A stretch of DNA of 64,000 bases from Massilia sp. KIM (lineage in GTDB: Bacteria > Pseudomonadota > Gammaproteobacteria > Burkholderiales > Burkholderiaceae_D). Where the stretch lies: the NCBI RefSeq assembly GCF_002007115.1, contig NZ_MVAD01000001.1, positions 682,001 through 746,000 of the forward strand, in the 5' to 3' direction. Below are positions 8,070 through 17,424 of this stretch, one piece after another. A program made the position numbers and the translations under genes. Each line of letters begins with the position of its first letter. Within the stretch, counting starts at the first letter, position 1. Under the pieces are notes generated by a model. It saw nothing but the letters and a program-made list of their open reading frames with translations. It had not been told where the DNA came from and did no database searches.

Positions 8070-9749
8070 ATGTTAAAAGATATAAAAGTTAAAACGCTTA
8101 TCACTTTCACGCTGGGCTTGCTCCTAATGGTGCTAGTAGGGATCGGCTGCATTGGGCTCTTTAGCGTACGAGAAGCAACTACCGCATTGAAAACTACTTC
8201 CATGAGAGATATGGAAGTTCGTGCCGGAGCGGAGCGAATCCGATTTAAGATGGAAGTGAACCGAAGTCAGATCCTCCAGACGTTGCAACATAACCCGGCG
8301 ATGGAGTGGCATAAAATGCATGACCACCCGGTGGAGGTTCACTATAAAATCATTGATGACACTACATCAGAAATCAAAAGACTTTGGGCTCTGTACTACA
8401 AAAATAGCAACTCGGCCGAGGAACGATCTCTTGCCGAAGCGTGGTTTGCGACTAGCGGCAATCTTGGCGTTCTAGGTATAAGCGACGCAAAGCTTGCTAT
8501 TCAGCGGGGTGATTGGGATGAGGCTCAAAATGTTTTAATTAAGAGGATCAACCCCGGCTATAGGGTTTCCGATGCATCGCTCGAAAGCCTCTCGGAGTAC
8601 CTGACGGAACAACAGAAGAAGGACGATGCCGCAGTTGCGAAAGCGATAGGGTCAACGACTAACCTGATCATTGCAACGGTCATATTTGCAGCTTTTCTAG
8701 CAGTCGCCGGTCGTTTTATTTTGATACGTGGCATTCATATTCCGCTTGAAAAGGCAATTGCGATTGCACGTCGTGTCGCGAGCGGTGACATTGGACGACC
8801 ATTACAAGTCGAATCGGATAACGAAATTGGCCAACTTCTGAAGGCACTTGCTGAAATGGACAACAATCTCGCCCACATAGTGCAGGACGTCCGAACTAGC
8901 ACTGATTCGATTGCCACTGCGGCCCACCAGATCTCAGCTGGAAATGATGACTTGGCTCGTCGTACGGAAGCGCAAGCTAGCGCGCTGGCGCAGACAATCG
9001 CCTCGATGGAGCAAATCACTGGCTCCGTTCGCCGAAACGGCGAGAACGCTCGTCAAGCAAATCAACTTGCGATCTCAGCAGCTCAAGTGGCAGGCAAAGG
9101 AGGGCAGGTAGTGTCAGAAGTCGTTGAAACGATGAGTTCTATCAATGCATCTTCTAGAAAAATCGTGGATATCATCGGCGTCATCGATGGCATCGCATTC
9201 CAGACTAATATTCTCGCCCTCAATGCTGCCGTAGAGGCCGCTCGCGCTGGAGAACAGGGGCGTGGATTCGCAGTTGTAGCCGGTGAAGTTCGCAATCTGG
9301 CTCAACGGTCGGCTAGCGCCGCGAAAGAGATCAAGACACTAATCGATGATTCTGTCGACAAGGTCCGGCTGGGTACGAGACTGGTGGACGATGCAGGCGT
9401 GACAATGGAAGAAATCGTTGGTAGCGTTAATAGAGTTACTGACATCATGAGCGAAATCGCCGCCGCAGGCCAAGAACAGGGCGAAGGCATTGATCATATC
9501 GATCGAGCAATCAGCCAGATGGACGATGTCACGCAGCAGAACGCCGCGCTTGTTGAAGAAGCTGCAGCCGCAGCCGTCTCGTTAGAACAGCAAGCGAGCA
9601 GTTTGGTAAAGCTCGTGAGTGTTTTTAATGTGGCTAGTGGACCTGTGATTGACCGTCAGGGCTTGCAGGTTGCTCTTAGCAAGTCGAACGTTGACCATCA
9701 ACTGGAGCTAAAGCGTCCAGGCCTCTCTCATCTAGCGCGGCAGGCCTAA
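8070..9749 (+). CDS. Methyl-accepting chemotaxis protein (Tar-like topology)
   Basis: A 559-residue transmembrane chemoreceptor. TM1 is at about residues 9-32. A periplasmic ligand domain of the four-helix-bundle type (about 35-195) follows, then TM2 at about 196-218 and a HAMP domain at 219-270 (IHIPLEKAIAIARRVASGDI). The cytoplasmic signalling hairpin carries the highly conserved tip IAFQTNILALNAAVEAARAG at about 375-395. Flanking heptad-rich helices carry methylation-type Glu/Gln pairs. The protein lacks the C-terminal NWETF-type pentapeptide for CheR docking and ends ...SHLARQA. The ligand is unknown. A CheW-like gene and a c-di-GMP enzyme lie downstream on the same strand, which suggests a linked motility or attachment response. 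Confidence 0.95.
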   Translation: MLKDIKVKTLITFTLGLLLMVLVGIGCIGLFSVREATTALKTTSMRDMEVRAGAERIRFKMEVNRSQILQTLQHNPAMEWHKMHDHPVEVHYKIIDDTTSEIKRLWALYYKNSNSAEERSLAEAWFATSGNLGVLGISDAKLAIQRGDWDEAQNVLIKRINPGYRVSDASLESLSEYLTEQQKKDDAAVAKAIGSTTNLIIATVIFAAFLAVAGRFILIRGIHIPLEKAIAIARRVASGDIGRPLQVESDNEIGQLLKALAEMDNNLAHIVQDVRTSTDSIATAAHQISAGNDDLARRTEAQASALAQTIASMEQITGSVRRNGENARQANQLAISAAQVAGKGGQVVSEVVETMSSINASSRKIVDIIGVIDGIAFQTNILALNAAVEAARAGEQGRGFAVVAGEVRNLAQRSASAAKEIKTLIDDSVDKVRLGTRLVDDAGVTMEEIVGSVNRVTDIMSEIAAAGQEQGEGIDHIDRAISQMDDVTQQNAALVEEAAAAAVSLEQQASSLVKLVSVFNVASGPVIDRQGLQVALSKSNVDHQLELKRPGLSHLARQA

Positions 9750-9897
9750 TCCGTCTATCGAGCCAGCAGCAGCCAACCGCCTCCCATCGCCTAAACCGCG
9801 CCGCGAAATCGATGCCTTCCTTACTGGACAGGCTGCTCCTTGCCCCGATAACGTAGACATAGGCATATCGACGTAACAATATGAATAAGGTGATCCG

Positions 9898-10155
9898 ATG
9901 CTTCCCCACTTTTACTCAGCTGCAACTGAACTAGCGGATCATACAGTTTTCCCCCGTACATCACCCGCTACCTTGGGCACACGAGCAGAAAGGTTTTTCT
10001 CAATCGCTTTTCCGTCCAGTTGTCAAGAAATTTATGCTGACCCCAACTGTGGCAAGCCGATCGTTAGCTTTAAGTTTCCATACATCGGTAATACGGTGAC
10101 TAACTCAGATGAATTGAGATACGTTTCAGGGCGAAATCCATGTCGACCTCTTTGA
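9898..10155 (+). CDS. Small protein of unknown function (tentative)
   Basis: An 85-residue frame with a good ribosome binding site (AAGGTG, 5 bases before ATG). It overlaps the start of the CheW-like gene by 16 bases, which suggests coupling. The sequence has no motif I recognise and no membrane segment. It may be a genuine small gene of the chemotaxis cluster or chance coding, with modest confidence only. Confidence 0.35.
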   Translation: MLPHFYSAATELADHTVFPRTSPATLGTRAERFFSIAFPSSCQEIYADPNCGKPIVSFKFPYIGNTVTNSDELRYVSGRNPCRPL

Positions 10156-10664
10156 AACGAGTCTGTGATGTATTTAAAAAAGCGACCGAAATGAACGAGC
10201 AACCAGGATCAATGCGGCGTGGAAATATACTCAAGCTCTTAATTGGGCAGGTCAGTTTGGTGCAAGTTAGAGTTTTTGGCGAAGTATTATGTGTTGAAAT
10301 GGCCCGGATCGTGGAAGTGGTCAACGGTTCTGATAGTTGCCTAAATTACGCACTTCTAAACGCCGACGTAGCAATGTATCACGGGCATCCAATCCCTCAT
10401 CTTGATTGGCGAGGAAATAGAGCGGGTTCACCTAAAGCAATCGCTTCGGTTGCTATAATCGCTAAAGTTCAGAAGAGACTAGTCGCGATTTCAGTGGACG
10501 AGGTGCTTGGAATGCTGATGATTGATTACGGCAAGATTGAGCGCGTCGATCAAAAGATGTTTTCGGATTACCCCTTTATGTGCGAGCGTGTAACATCTGG
10601 AGGTATTAATATGCCCGTAATTGATATTGATATGCTCTTGTCACCCTCTCCCAAGATCTCTTGA
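10140..10664 (+). CDS. CheW-like chemotaxis coupling protein
   Basis: A 174-residue protein consisting mostly of one CheW-type double beta-barrel domain. Recognisable pieces are the first strand LVQVRVFGEVLCVEMARIVEV (about residues 40-60) and YHGHPIPHLDW, equivalent to the RG-x-x-P-x-x-D-L loop of CheW. Further pieces are KRLVAISVDEVLGMLMID and a C-terminal MPVIDIDML. CheW proteins link receptors to the CheA kinase. The P-x-x-DL loop is degenerate, so CheA binding may be altered, and the 35-residue N-terminal extension is unusual; Met18 or Met25 are alternative starts. It lies between a chemoreceptor and a c-di-GMP enzyme without a CheA gene in view. Confidence 0.75.
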   Translation: MSTSLKRVCDVFKKATEMNEQPGSMRRGNILKLLIGQVSLVQVRVFGEVLCVEMARIVEVVNGSDSCLNYALLNADVAMYHGHPIPHLDWRGNRAGSPKAIASVAIIAKVQKRLVAISVDEVLGMLMIDYGKIERVDQKMFSDYPFMCERVTSGGINMPVIDIDMLLSPSPKIS

Positions 10665-10703
10665 GCAGCGCTCAAGTAGGCGATCAACGTTCTTACTATT
10701 GCA

Positions 10704-13028
10704 ATGTACTCATTACCCCGCTTGCTCGTTGACGATCAAAAACGCATTTATACGTTTCGAGTCAAGGTTTTTTCGTCCTTGATATTGGCCGTTGTTTGGC
10801 TAGGGACAATCTCGTCCGTTGCAAGCGCGGCGTTTGCTATCTATTATGGATATCCATTAATCGTGTTAATGGATGCAGTCGCGCTGTGCTGGATCCTGGC
10901 AATTTGGTATTGCAAAAAGTTTAGTTATACGTTGCGAGTGACGAGTTTTCTCGGGCTGCTTTATGTGGTCGCGTTCTGCTCGATCGTGGAGATTGGTCCA
11001 TTAGGTCTATGCTACTTACTAGCACCGCCTATCATGGCTGCTGTGCTTCTTGGGGTACGATATGCTTTAGGGACGCTTTTTCTAAGTTCAGCAAGCCTGC
11101 TTGTTTTGGGCTTAAATGGATTGATATCCCTTCCAGTAGGGGATTTGCCGAGCCATTCAGCCGTGTTTATCTCTACTTTGAATTTCGCTTGTCTAAGTGC
11201 ATTGACAACATTTGCATGCAGCGCCTTAATTTTCGGCCTTGCGCGGTCCATGGAACGTTTTCGCCGAGCATCCAAATCGATAAAAGATGGCCAAATCGCT
11301 CAACAAGCATTGAATCGTGATTTGATGTTGACATCCGCCGCCATGAGCGCGCTGAATGATATGGTTCTAATTACGAAGGTGAATGCCGGATCAGAGCCTT
11401 CTCAAACCATAATATATGCAAATGCTGCGTTTGAACTGCGCACGGGATATACGCTGGAGGCCGTTCTGGGCAAGAGCATGCGAATCATGCTAGGACCAGA
11501 TACAGACTCCGAGATCATCACGCAATTCGAAATTGCTTCCAGGGCTCAGTCCGCGTCTACCGCCGAGCTAATCGTCTACGATAGCAAGGGCGAATCGTTT
11601 TGGGTGGACGTTGAGTTGGTTCCTTTTGCCGAACGCAGTCAAGAGATCACTCACTGGGTAGCCGTGGGTCGCGATATAACCGAACGTCGCAGGTCTTCGG
11701 ATGCGGTCCATAAACTGGCGTTTTTCGATGTGTTGACCGGACTCGCGAATCGACGCCTATTGATGGACAGGTTAGCGACAATGTTGGCTAAAGCGCAAGG
11801 CGGTTTCGGTCACGGCGCGGTACTGTACATAGACCTCGATAACTTCAAGCGAATTAACGACGCGAGCGGCCACGCCGTTGGAGATGCGCTTTTGAAGCAT
11901 GTTTCGGCAACATTGAAGACTACAGTCGGGCCAGCTGATACAGTTGCACGAATCAGCGGCGACGAGTTCGTTGTGCTCGTCGAGGCCGTTGACGCAAACT
12001 TGGAAAACGTGCGAGCAACGGCTACTGACCTGGCACGAAGAATTGTAGAGTTATTGGGACGTCCCTTCGAACTTGAAGGACGCCCTAATACCACCTCCAG
12101 TAGTGTTGGATTGGCGTTTTCCGGGCCAAGCGAGAAGACTGTGCAAGATCTCCTTCGCGAGGCCGACACGGCGATGTATCATGCAAAGAAGAATGGGAAG
12201 AACAAATATGCAATTTTTGTACCTGAGATGCTTGCTGCAGCAGAGACTAATTTGGCTATTGAGCGCGAACTACTCGCTGCTCTTAACAATGATGAGCTAC
12301 ATTTGGTTTACCAGCCGCAGGTTGATAGTGAGCAAGCGATCGTCGGAGTTGAAGCTTTATTGCGTTGGCGCCGGAGCAATGGCTCATTAATTTCGCCTGA
12401 GATCTTCATTCCAATCGCAGAGGCGTCAAGCCTTATTGTCCACCTCGGTCATTGGGTTCTGCGCACTGCCTGCAGGGCATGTGTCGCGCTCCGTGCAGCA
12501 GGCTTCCCGCAGCCCGTGTCGGTAAATGTCAGCCCCCGCCAATTTCGGGACCCGCAGTTCGTCGAAGCCGTTACATCGATCCTTTCTGAAGAGGGCATCT
12601 CCGGCTCGAATTTGATCTTCGAAATAACTGAAGGTCTTCTGGTCGATAACATCGAGCAAACTATTGAGCGCATGCATAAGCTTGCTGCAATAGGCATCAG
12701 ATTCTCTATCGACGATTTCGGGACTGGCTACTCCAATCTAGGGTACTTAAGTAGGATGCCGTTGACAGAGCTTAAGATTGACAAATCGTTCATTTGCGAA
12801 ACGCCTGTCGATCCGAAAATTACAGCGATCGTTCAATCTATACTAGCGCTAGCGCACAACCTCGGTCTTAAAGTCGTTGCAGAAGGGATCGAGACATGTG
12901 ACCAAGCGTCCTATTTAATCCAGAATGGCAGCCCTGCCATGCAGGGATATTTATTTTCCAGACCCGTGCTATTTTCGGAACTTAAGCGAATGTTGTCAAC
13001 TCAGAAGAGCATCGAGTGCCTACGATAA
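10704..13028 (+). CDS. Membrane-bound PAS-GGDEF-EAL c-di-GMP protein
   Basis: A 774-residue protein. Residues 25-180 hold five or six membrane helices. A PAS sensor follows at about 200-325 (IIYANAAFELRTGYTLEAVLGKSM, ending GRDITERRR), then a GGDEF domain at about 335-500 with the motif SGDEF, and an EAL domain at about 515-770. The EAL domain keeps its key motifs: EALLRW, EITEG, DDFGTGYSNL, KIDKSF and AEGIET. GGDEF domains make and EAL domains break cyclic di-GMP. The first Gly of GGDEF is Ser, which is often tolerated. No RxxD inhibitory site precedes it. The EAL residues look complete, so phosphodiesterase activity is likely and cyclase activity possible. It is the last gene of the chemoreceptor-CheW cluster and probably tunes motility or surface attachment. 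Confidence 0.93.
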   Translation: MYSLPRLLVDDQKRIYTFRVKVFSSLILAVVWLGTISSVASAAFAIYYGYPLIVLMDAVALCWILAIWYCKKFSYTLRVTSFLGLLYVVAFCSIVEIGPLGLCYLLAPPIMAAVLLGVRYALGTLFLSSASLLVLGLNGLISLPVGDLPSHSAVFISTLNFACLSALTTFACSALIFGLARSMERFRRASKSIKDGQIAQQALNRDLMLTSAAMSALNDMVLITKVNAGSEPSQTIIYANAAFELRTGYTLEAVLGKSMRIMLGPDTDSEIITQFEIASRAQSASTAELIVYDSKGESFWVDVELVPFAERSQEITHWVAVGRDITERRRSSDAVHKLAFFDVLTGLANRRLLMDRLATMLAKAQGGFGHGAVLYIDLDNFKRINDASGHAVGDALLKHVSATLKTTVGPADTVARISGDEFVVLVEAVDANLENVRATATDLARRIVELLGRPFELEGRPNTTSSSVGLAFSGPSEKTVQDLLREADTAMYHAKKNGKNKYAIFVPEMLAAAETNLAIERELLAALNNDELHLVYQPQVDSEQAIVGVEALLRWRRSNGSLISPEIFIPIAEASSLIVHLGHWVLRTACRACVALRAAGFPQPVSVNVSPRQFRDPQFVEAVTSILSEEGISGSNLIFEITEGLLVDNIEQTIERMHKLAAIGIRFSIDDFGTGYSNLGYLSRMPLTELKIDKSFICETPVDPKITAIVQSILALAHNLGLKVVAEGIETCDQASYLIQNGSPAMQGYLFSRPVLFSELKRMLSTQKSIECLR

Positions 13029-13284
13029 TATTGCGCTATCTGAGGCTTAAGATTTTCTATTTTCTACAGTCCTCCCCTCCAACATACTTATCACAGTCAA
13101 CAAAGGGAAATTCGCCGTAAGTATGTGAGCCGGCTAAGCGTAAAGTGGTAGTATTCAAACCGTTACTGGTTTGAAAAATTGAGCCGATCGCTTAAATTGG
13201 GAAAAGGATCGATACAGGGTAGCTCAGATGGCATGTTCTCGCTTGGTGAGGTCATCTCGGTAGGTTAATGCGAAAAGGTTTTAA

Positions 13285-14295
13285 ATGAAGTCAAATAAAA
13301 AAATTATTCCCAAAACGTTGTATCGATATCGACCGCTAGGTGACGCAAAGATAGCGGGGCGTGAGGTCGACGCAATTTCTGGTAGCTATCTCTACGCTCC
13401 AGGATTTAATCAAATGAATGATCCGATGGAGGCGTTGTTCGAATTTCCAGGTATGAATGATCCGATGGGAGTTATATTGCCGAAAGATCTGCTTTCTCAG
13501 TTCACAAGTGTCCTCGAGGATACTGCGAACACCGCGCGTACCTCAGGCGTTATTTCTATGTCCGAGACCCACCTGAACTATCCAATGTGGGCCTACTATG
13601 GAAGCAATTTTGCGGGTATGTGCCTAGAATTCGATACCCAAGAACTAACGATTTCGGATCTTCCTAGAGATTCTTACTTCCCAGTGCCAGTAAAATATAA
13701 CTCGATCGCGCCTCGTCCAATAACTCTCGAACATCTCGCGATCTCGGATCCTATGGATGTGGTCACTCGCCGGCTGATTCAGAAACGAGCCGAGTGGGCA
13801 CATGAGAAAGAGTGGCGGTATCTGGCTGGACGGCCTGGACCAAAGCGGTACACAGATCCCGCGCTAAAGCGCATTTATCTTGGCCCGAACATTGATCCAC
13901 ATGTCAAGACGACAATCGTCGACGCGATGAAACGCCGTCCAGTCGAGATTTATGAGGGCTTGGTAGTAGGATACGAAGTCAAGTTCTCTTGCATTCAGCA
14001 GTCCATACCTTGGGCTGAATGCGATCGAACTGGAGCAGGAATCTTTAATGCCGGAGTTGCATTTAAGGCGAAGGATGAACTTCGTTCCATCCTTGGGAAC
14101 AAATTCGAGGTTCTTGAGCAGAAATGTCTTGAGCTTGCTGCTCACCCGAATGTGGAAACGGTTGCAGGCGCGCATCCTTTAAAGGACGGCAAGGGGGTCT
14201 ACGTGAACGCAATCTACAGGTTACGCGATGACGCAGGTGATATTGTTCACAGTCATGTTTTTGATAGGAACATGAATCCGCTTAAATTTTCTTAG
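13285..14295 (+). CDS. DUF2971 family protein with C-terminal extension
   Basis: A 336-residue soluble protein. The N-terminal 210 residues show the DUF2971 pattern: LYRYRPL at 12-18, FNQMNDPMEALFEF at 41-54, ISMSETHLNYPMWAYYGSNFAG at about 90-112, GMCLEF, and later KRAEWAHEKEWRYL. The family function is not established; members are frequent in accessory and defence-related regions. Residues 220-336 go beyond the usual family length and show no motif I recognise. It stands alone, about 250 bases after the c-di-GMP gene and convergent with the next gene. A role in conflict or signalling would be a guess. Confidence 0.82.
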   Translation: MKSNKKIIPKTLYRYRPLGDAKIAGREVDAISGSYLYAPGFNQMNDPMEALFEFPGMNDPMGVILPKDLLSQFTSVLEDTANTARTSGVISMSETHLNYPMWAYYGSNFAGMCLEFDTQELTISDLPRDSYFPVPVKYNSIAPRPITLEHLAISDPMDVVTRRLIQKRAEWAHEKEWRYLAGRPGPKRYTDPALKRIYLGPNIDPHVKTTIVDAMKRRPVEIYEGLVVGYEVKFSCIQQSIPWAECDRTGAGIFNAGVAFKAKDELRSILGNKFEVLEQKCLELAAHPNVETVAGAHPLKDGKGVYVNAIYRLRDDAGDIVHSHVFDRNMNPLKFS

Positions 14296-14512
14296 TATTC
14301 TATCAGAAGCTGACTGACCCAATGGTCGACGGTGGGGAATAAGCAGATGGATTTCCCGCACGGCGAAGAAATCGACTAGAAAGAGCCTTTAGTATTTTTT
14401 TATAGAAGTCGCACGTCTGAACAGCAAAGCGCGGCGTGCCCGCTGCGCTAATACTTGTACTAAGGCGCTTGTGTAGTGGGATAACACAAGTTGCGGTCTT
14501 ATCCCTTTGCAC

Positions 14513-14947
14513 TTAAATAGCAGCTATTGTTCCAGACGGTTCTGCGTTCGGTTTATTCCAAAGTGCTAAGCTTGAAAGCAATAATCCTAGGATCCAGAAG
14601 ACCGGGCCAGCGAGGCCCGGCCACAGTGGAACGTAACCGGGTAGCAGTACAAAAAGAATAAATCCAACGTCAACGATGCTTACTACCGCGAGATTTATCC
14701 ACCACCCAAGAGTGTCGTTGCTCCAATTCATGCCAAGCGCAACGACTAGCGCTGCTACCGAAAAACATGCTAGATGCCAGGCATTTTGAAGTAGACGCCC
14801 GTGCGCCATCCCGTCGGGCAGGGTCAGGGCAAGTTGATACACAGACCATGCGGCCTTGAAATGTAGTAGTGCCCAAATCACGTAAGCAAGAGCGCCTGCT
14901 TTAGCAAGCAGAGATGAGAAGTTATGAATCTGTTCGACACTCTTCAT
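14513..14947 (-). CDS. Small four-helix membrane protein, unknown function
   Basis: A 144-residue protein with four hydrophobic segments at about 12-32, 57-77, 81-104 and 110-133. A strong AAGGGGG ribosome binding site lies before the ATG at 14947. The family is not recognised with certainty; length and topology match many small inner-membrane proteins annotated as hypothetical. It is divergent from the azoreductase-SnoaL gene, with about 400 bases of shared upstream DNA, so the two may be co-regulated. Confidence 0.75.
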   Translation of the reverse strand: MKSVEQIHNFSSLLAKAGALAYVIWALLHFKAAWSVYQLALTLPDGMAHGRLLQNAWHLACFSVAALVVALGMNWSNDTLGWWINLAVVSIVDVGFILFVLLPGYVPLWPGLAGPVFWILGLLLSSLALWNKPNAEPSGTIAAI

Positions 14948-15349
14948 GTTTCCCCCTTCTCACGGGCTGAATGGTTTGACGATCGCGTGATGAGCACGCT
15001 CAAGCACCGAGCGTGATAACAGCTTCGCTTGGTTCGGCTCGATACTCACTATAGCTTCGGTTCAGCTCGTCGGGCGTTCCCCTTCAAGCGCTACTGTGTC
15101 ACCTATCGCGACCCTAAGATAGTTATATAACGTTTCAATCCCTTCACTCAAACTTTTTTCGCTACACTTCGACGGGGCCTCACTGGCAAGTCGTCGCTAG
15201 GACCGTAACGAACCCTCTAGTTAGGGCGAAGGAGCGATACCTGAAGCACTGTTCCATTTTTTGCGACTTTGATCTACGGGCTTAGCACCTAGTTAGGGCA
15301 ACCCAAAGTAGTTATATTTCCGTTACGAAACCAGTGAAGGAGATATCTC
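14948..15349. promoter_or_regulatory. Divergent regulatory region with two 11-base direct repeats
   Basis: About 400 bases between the divergent membrane-protein and azoreductase genes. The 11-mer CTAGTTAGGGC occurs at 15217-15227 and again at 15289-15299, 72 bases apart centre to centre. The second copy lies about 50 bases before the azoreductase ATG. A related AGTTATAT element occurs at about 15119 and 15310. Such repeats could be operators for a redox or quinone sensor; no regulator has been linked to them here. Confidence 0.5.
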
Positions 15350-16399
15350 ATGACCCATGTTCTAGTCGTAAATAGTAGTGTATCTGGCAACTCATCCGTT
15401 TCCCGCACACTGGTAGGCTATGTGGTTGAGCGGCTGATGGAGTCGCAAGCCGACATTTCGTTGACCTGTCGCGATGTCGGCGAGACCGTTATTCCGCACC
15501 TTACTGCCGCCACTGTTGCCGGGGTAAGAGCAGTAGCCGAAAGCCAAGCTGAAAGGTCTACTGCAGATTTGTCCGACACTCTTATAGCAGAGCTTCAAGC
15601 GGCTGATCTACTAGTCATTGGAGCGCCGATGTACAACTTCAGTATTCCATCTAGCTTGCGGGCTTGGTTTGATCACGTGCTCCGGCCTCGTGTTACGTTT
15701 GCCTATGGCGCAAACGGACCTGAGGGACTTCTAAAAGGAAAACGGGCGATCGTGGTGGAAACTCGGGGTGGGCTGTACTCGGAAGGCCCATCGAAAGCGA
15801 TTGATTTCCAGGAGCCTTACCTCACACAACTACTCGGTTTTATTGGCATCAATCACGTTGATTTTATTCGCGCTGAGAAAATCGGTTATGGTCCAGAAGC
15901 TCGTGCCGAATCGATCTCCGCTGCAAAATCCGAGATTTCATCCCTAGTTTCTCGTGTTTTGGGTGCGGGCGACAGGGCGGCGTCACCTAAGTCCGACCCA
16001 AGTGTCCATGCTGAGGAAGCGGTGCGCCCGTCTGACGCGAATGTCGATTACGACTTCCTGCTAACTTCAAATCTTACTCGGGTGTTTAATGAGCGTGATG
16101 CTTCTCGAAGGCTAGCCGCAGTGAAATCTATTTACCATAAAGATGCAGAGTTCTACGAGCCTGGCCAAATTGCTAGGGGTCACGAAGCAATTGCCGCAGC
16201 CGTGACCAAACTCCTCGCCAATTTGCCTGCCGACACAGTATTTCGCGCAGTACGTCCCGCAGTTGGGCACCACGGCATCGCCAGACTGCAGTGGAGCGCT
16301 AGCTTTTCGCAACGGTCCTCGCTTGTCACTGGAACGGATGTGGTAGAGATTAAAGAAGGTTTAATTCGGCGACTCCATGTTTTTATTGATCAAGCGTGA
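15350..16399 (+). CDS. FMN-dependent azoreductase (AzoR) fused to a SnoaL-like domain
   Basis: A 349-residue two-domain protein with a perfect ribosome binding site (GAAGGAG). Residues 1-200 are the flavodoxin-like azoreductase/quinone reductase: start HVLVVNSS, phosphate-binding S/N-rich loop SGNSSVSR, FMN-binding GAPMYNFSIPS at about 92-102, and RAIVVETRGG at about 131-140. Such enzymes use NADH and FMN to reduce quinones and azo compounds by two electrons, avoiding semiquinone radicals. After a linker (about 205-230) comes an NTF2/SnoaL-like fold, with YHKDAEFYEPGQIARGHEAI at about 265 and DVVEIKEGLIRRLHVF near the end. SnoaL-like domains often bind small polyketide-like or aromatic molecules. 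The usual AzoR is about 200 residues long, so the fusion is unusual. It may join quinone reduction to binding or conversion of the product. Confidence 0.88.
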   Translation: MTHVLVVNSSVSGNSSVSRTLVGYVVERLMESQADISLTCRDVGETVIPHLTAATVAGVRAVAESQAERSTADLSDTLIAELQAADLLVIGAPMYNFSIPSSLRAWFDHVLRPRVTFAYGANGPEGLLKGKRAIVVETRGGLYSEGPSKAIDFQEPYLTQLLGFIGINHVDFIRAEKIGYGPEARAESISAAKSEISSLVSRVLGAGDRAASPKSDPSVHAEEAVRPSDANVDYDFLLTSNLTRVFNERDASRRLAAVKSIYHKDAEFYEPGQIARGHEAIAAAVTKLLANLPADTVFRAVRPAVGHHGIARLQWSASFSQRSSLVTGTDVVEIKEGLIRRLHVFIDQA

Positions 16400-17131
16400 G
16401 TCGTTTAGATTTCCAATATGACTAATTAAACTTCTATTGACGTATCGCTAATAGTCTGGTCATACCAAGCTGTCGCGAGTATTGTGTTTCGATCATTGCG
16501 TGAATCGGGCTCGACTGCAGGATATCCTTACTCGCACCAGCTGGCTTGGGAATTGCTGAATGTAAGCTTACCTAAGCTACATTGCTTGGTGTGCGATCCC
16601 GATTATGACGCAAGCTAGACCCTTCAATCGCTCGGTTATCCCCTTCGAGGCAACAACTCAATCCTGAGTGGTTGCCTTCCTTTTTTTTCACGTCTGGCTA
16701 CCCGAAAATCCGTGCGAAGTAGGCTGCACCAGGCCAACGTGGACGTGTAGTACATATGGCGGACTAGTCACATTCGCATTAATCGAAGCAAAAAGTTCTA
16801 ATCTAATCCTGTCCCTACCGACAGAATTGTTATGAAGACAAATGAAGAAGCAGCCAGCAGCCTATCTGCTTGATTTTTTCGTCAGAATATTTGACCTGCT
16901 GATCCATTTATGTATCTAAGAGTGTCAGCCCTGGGTATCCATAGCAAGCGTTCCGCATTCAGCAATACACTATCTCTTGAATCAGCGCTACCCAAGACTG
17001 CGATGTGGTGGCACATTGATAACAACCGGGTTGCTTAAGTTTGGGTACGAAGCTATCAGAGAGCTGTGCCGTGCCGTGACAACGACAACTGGATGTTTAC
17101 TGGATCACACCCCTTAATTAGGAAGGTCCTT
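16400..17131. other. Long non-coding stretch after the azoreductase gene
   Basis: About 730 bases with no supportable gene. It contains the terminator listed at 16648-16688, and otherwise nothing I can name. The DNA downstream of 16700 leads into the second chemoreceptor cluster. Confidence 0.45.
16648..16688 (+). terminator. Rho-independent terminator
   Basis: The arms AGGCAAC-A-ACTCA and TGAGT-G-GTTGCCT form a 12-pair stem with one mismatch and a 4-base loop. A run of T with two C residues follows (16678-16688). It stops rightward transcription, probably from the azoreductase gene 250 bases upstream. Confidence 0.85.
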
Positions 17132-17362
17132 ATGGTGGAGCAATTTGCGAGGCTATTTCCCTATGAGCGACAGGCGCTTCTCGACGCCCTTCGTAGGGAT
17201 ATGCTGTCGGAGCAGTGTAAGATAAAGACTGATTCAGATAATGCAACGTTCCACGAAATCAATTACAGGGTGGTTCTGAAGATTCTTGAAACACTATGCC
17301 CTAAACACGCGTATGGTAGTTGTGAACATGCCTACCATGTGGTTCACGACAGGCATGTATAA
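17132..17362 (+). CDS. Small soluble protein of unknown function
   Basis: A 76-residue frame from the ATG at 17132, chosen because AGGAAGG lies 6 bases before it. The sequence is helical in its first 30 residues (MVEQFARLFPYERQALLDAL). It ends in a Cys/His-rich tail with CPKHAYGSCEHAYH, which could bind metal. It ends 62 bases before the chemoreceptor and is in the same direction. No family recognised. Confidence 0.5.
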   Translation: MVEQFARLFPYERQALLDALRRDMLSEQCKIKTDSDNATFHEINYRVVLKILETLCPKHAYGSCEHAYHVVHDRHV

Positions 17363-17424
17363 GAACATAACGACGATCGAAGTTGCATGGGCTAACGGAA
17401 TTTGTTTCAATGACAAGGTTGATT

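Noticed and set aside
16561..16620. Possible short regulatory RNA upstream of the 16648 terminator
   Set aside because: Apart from the terminator there is no promoter or structure that would separate a small RNA from the azoreductase read-through transcript.
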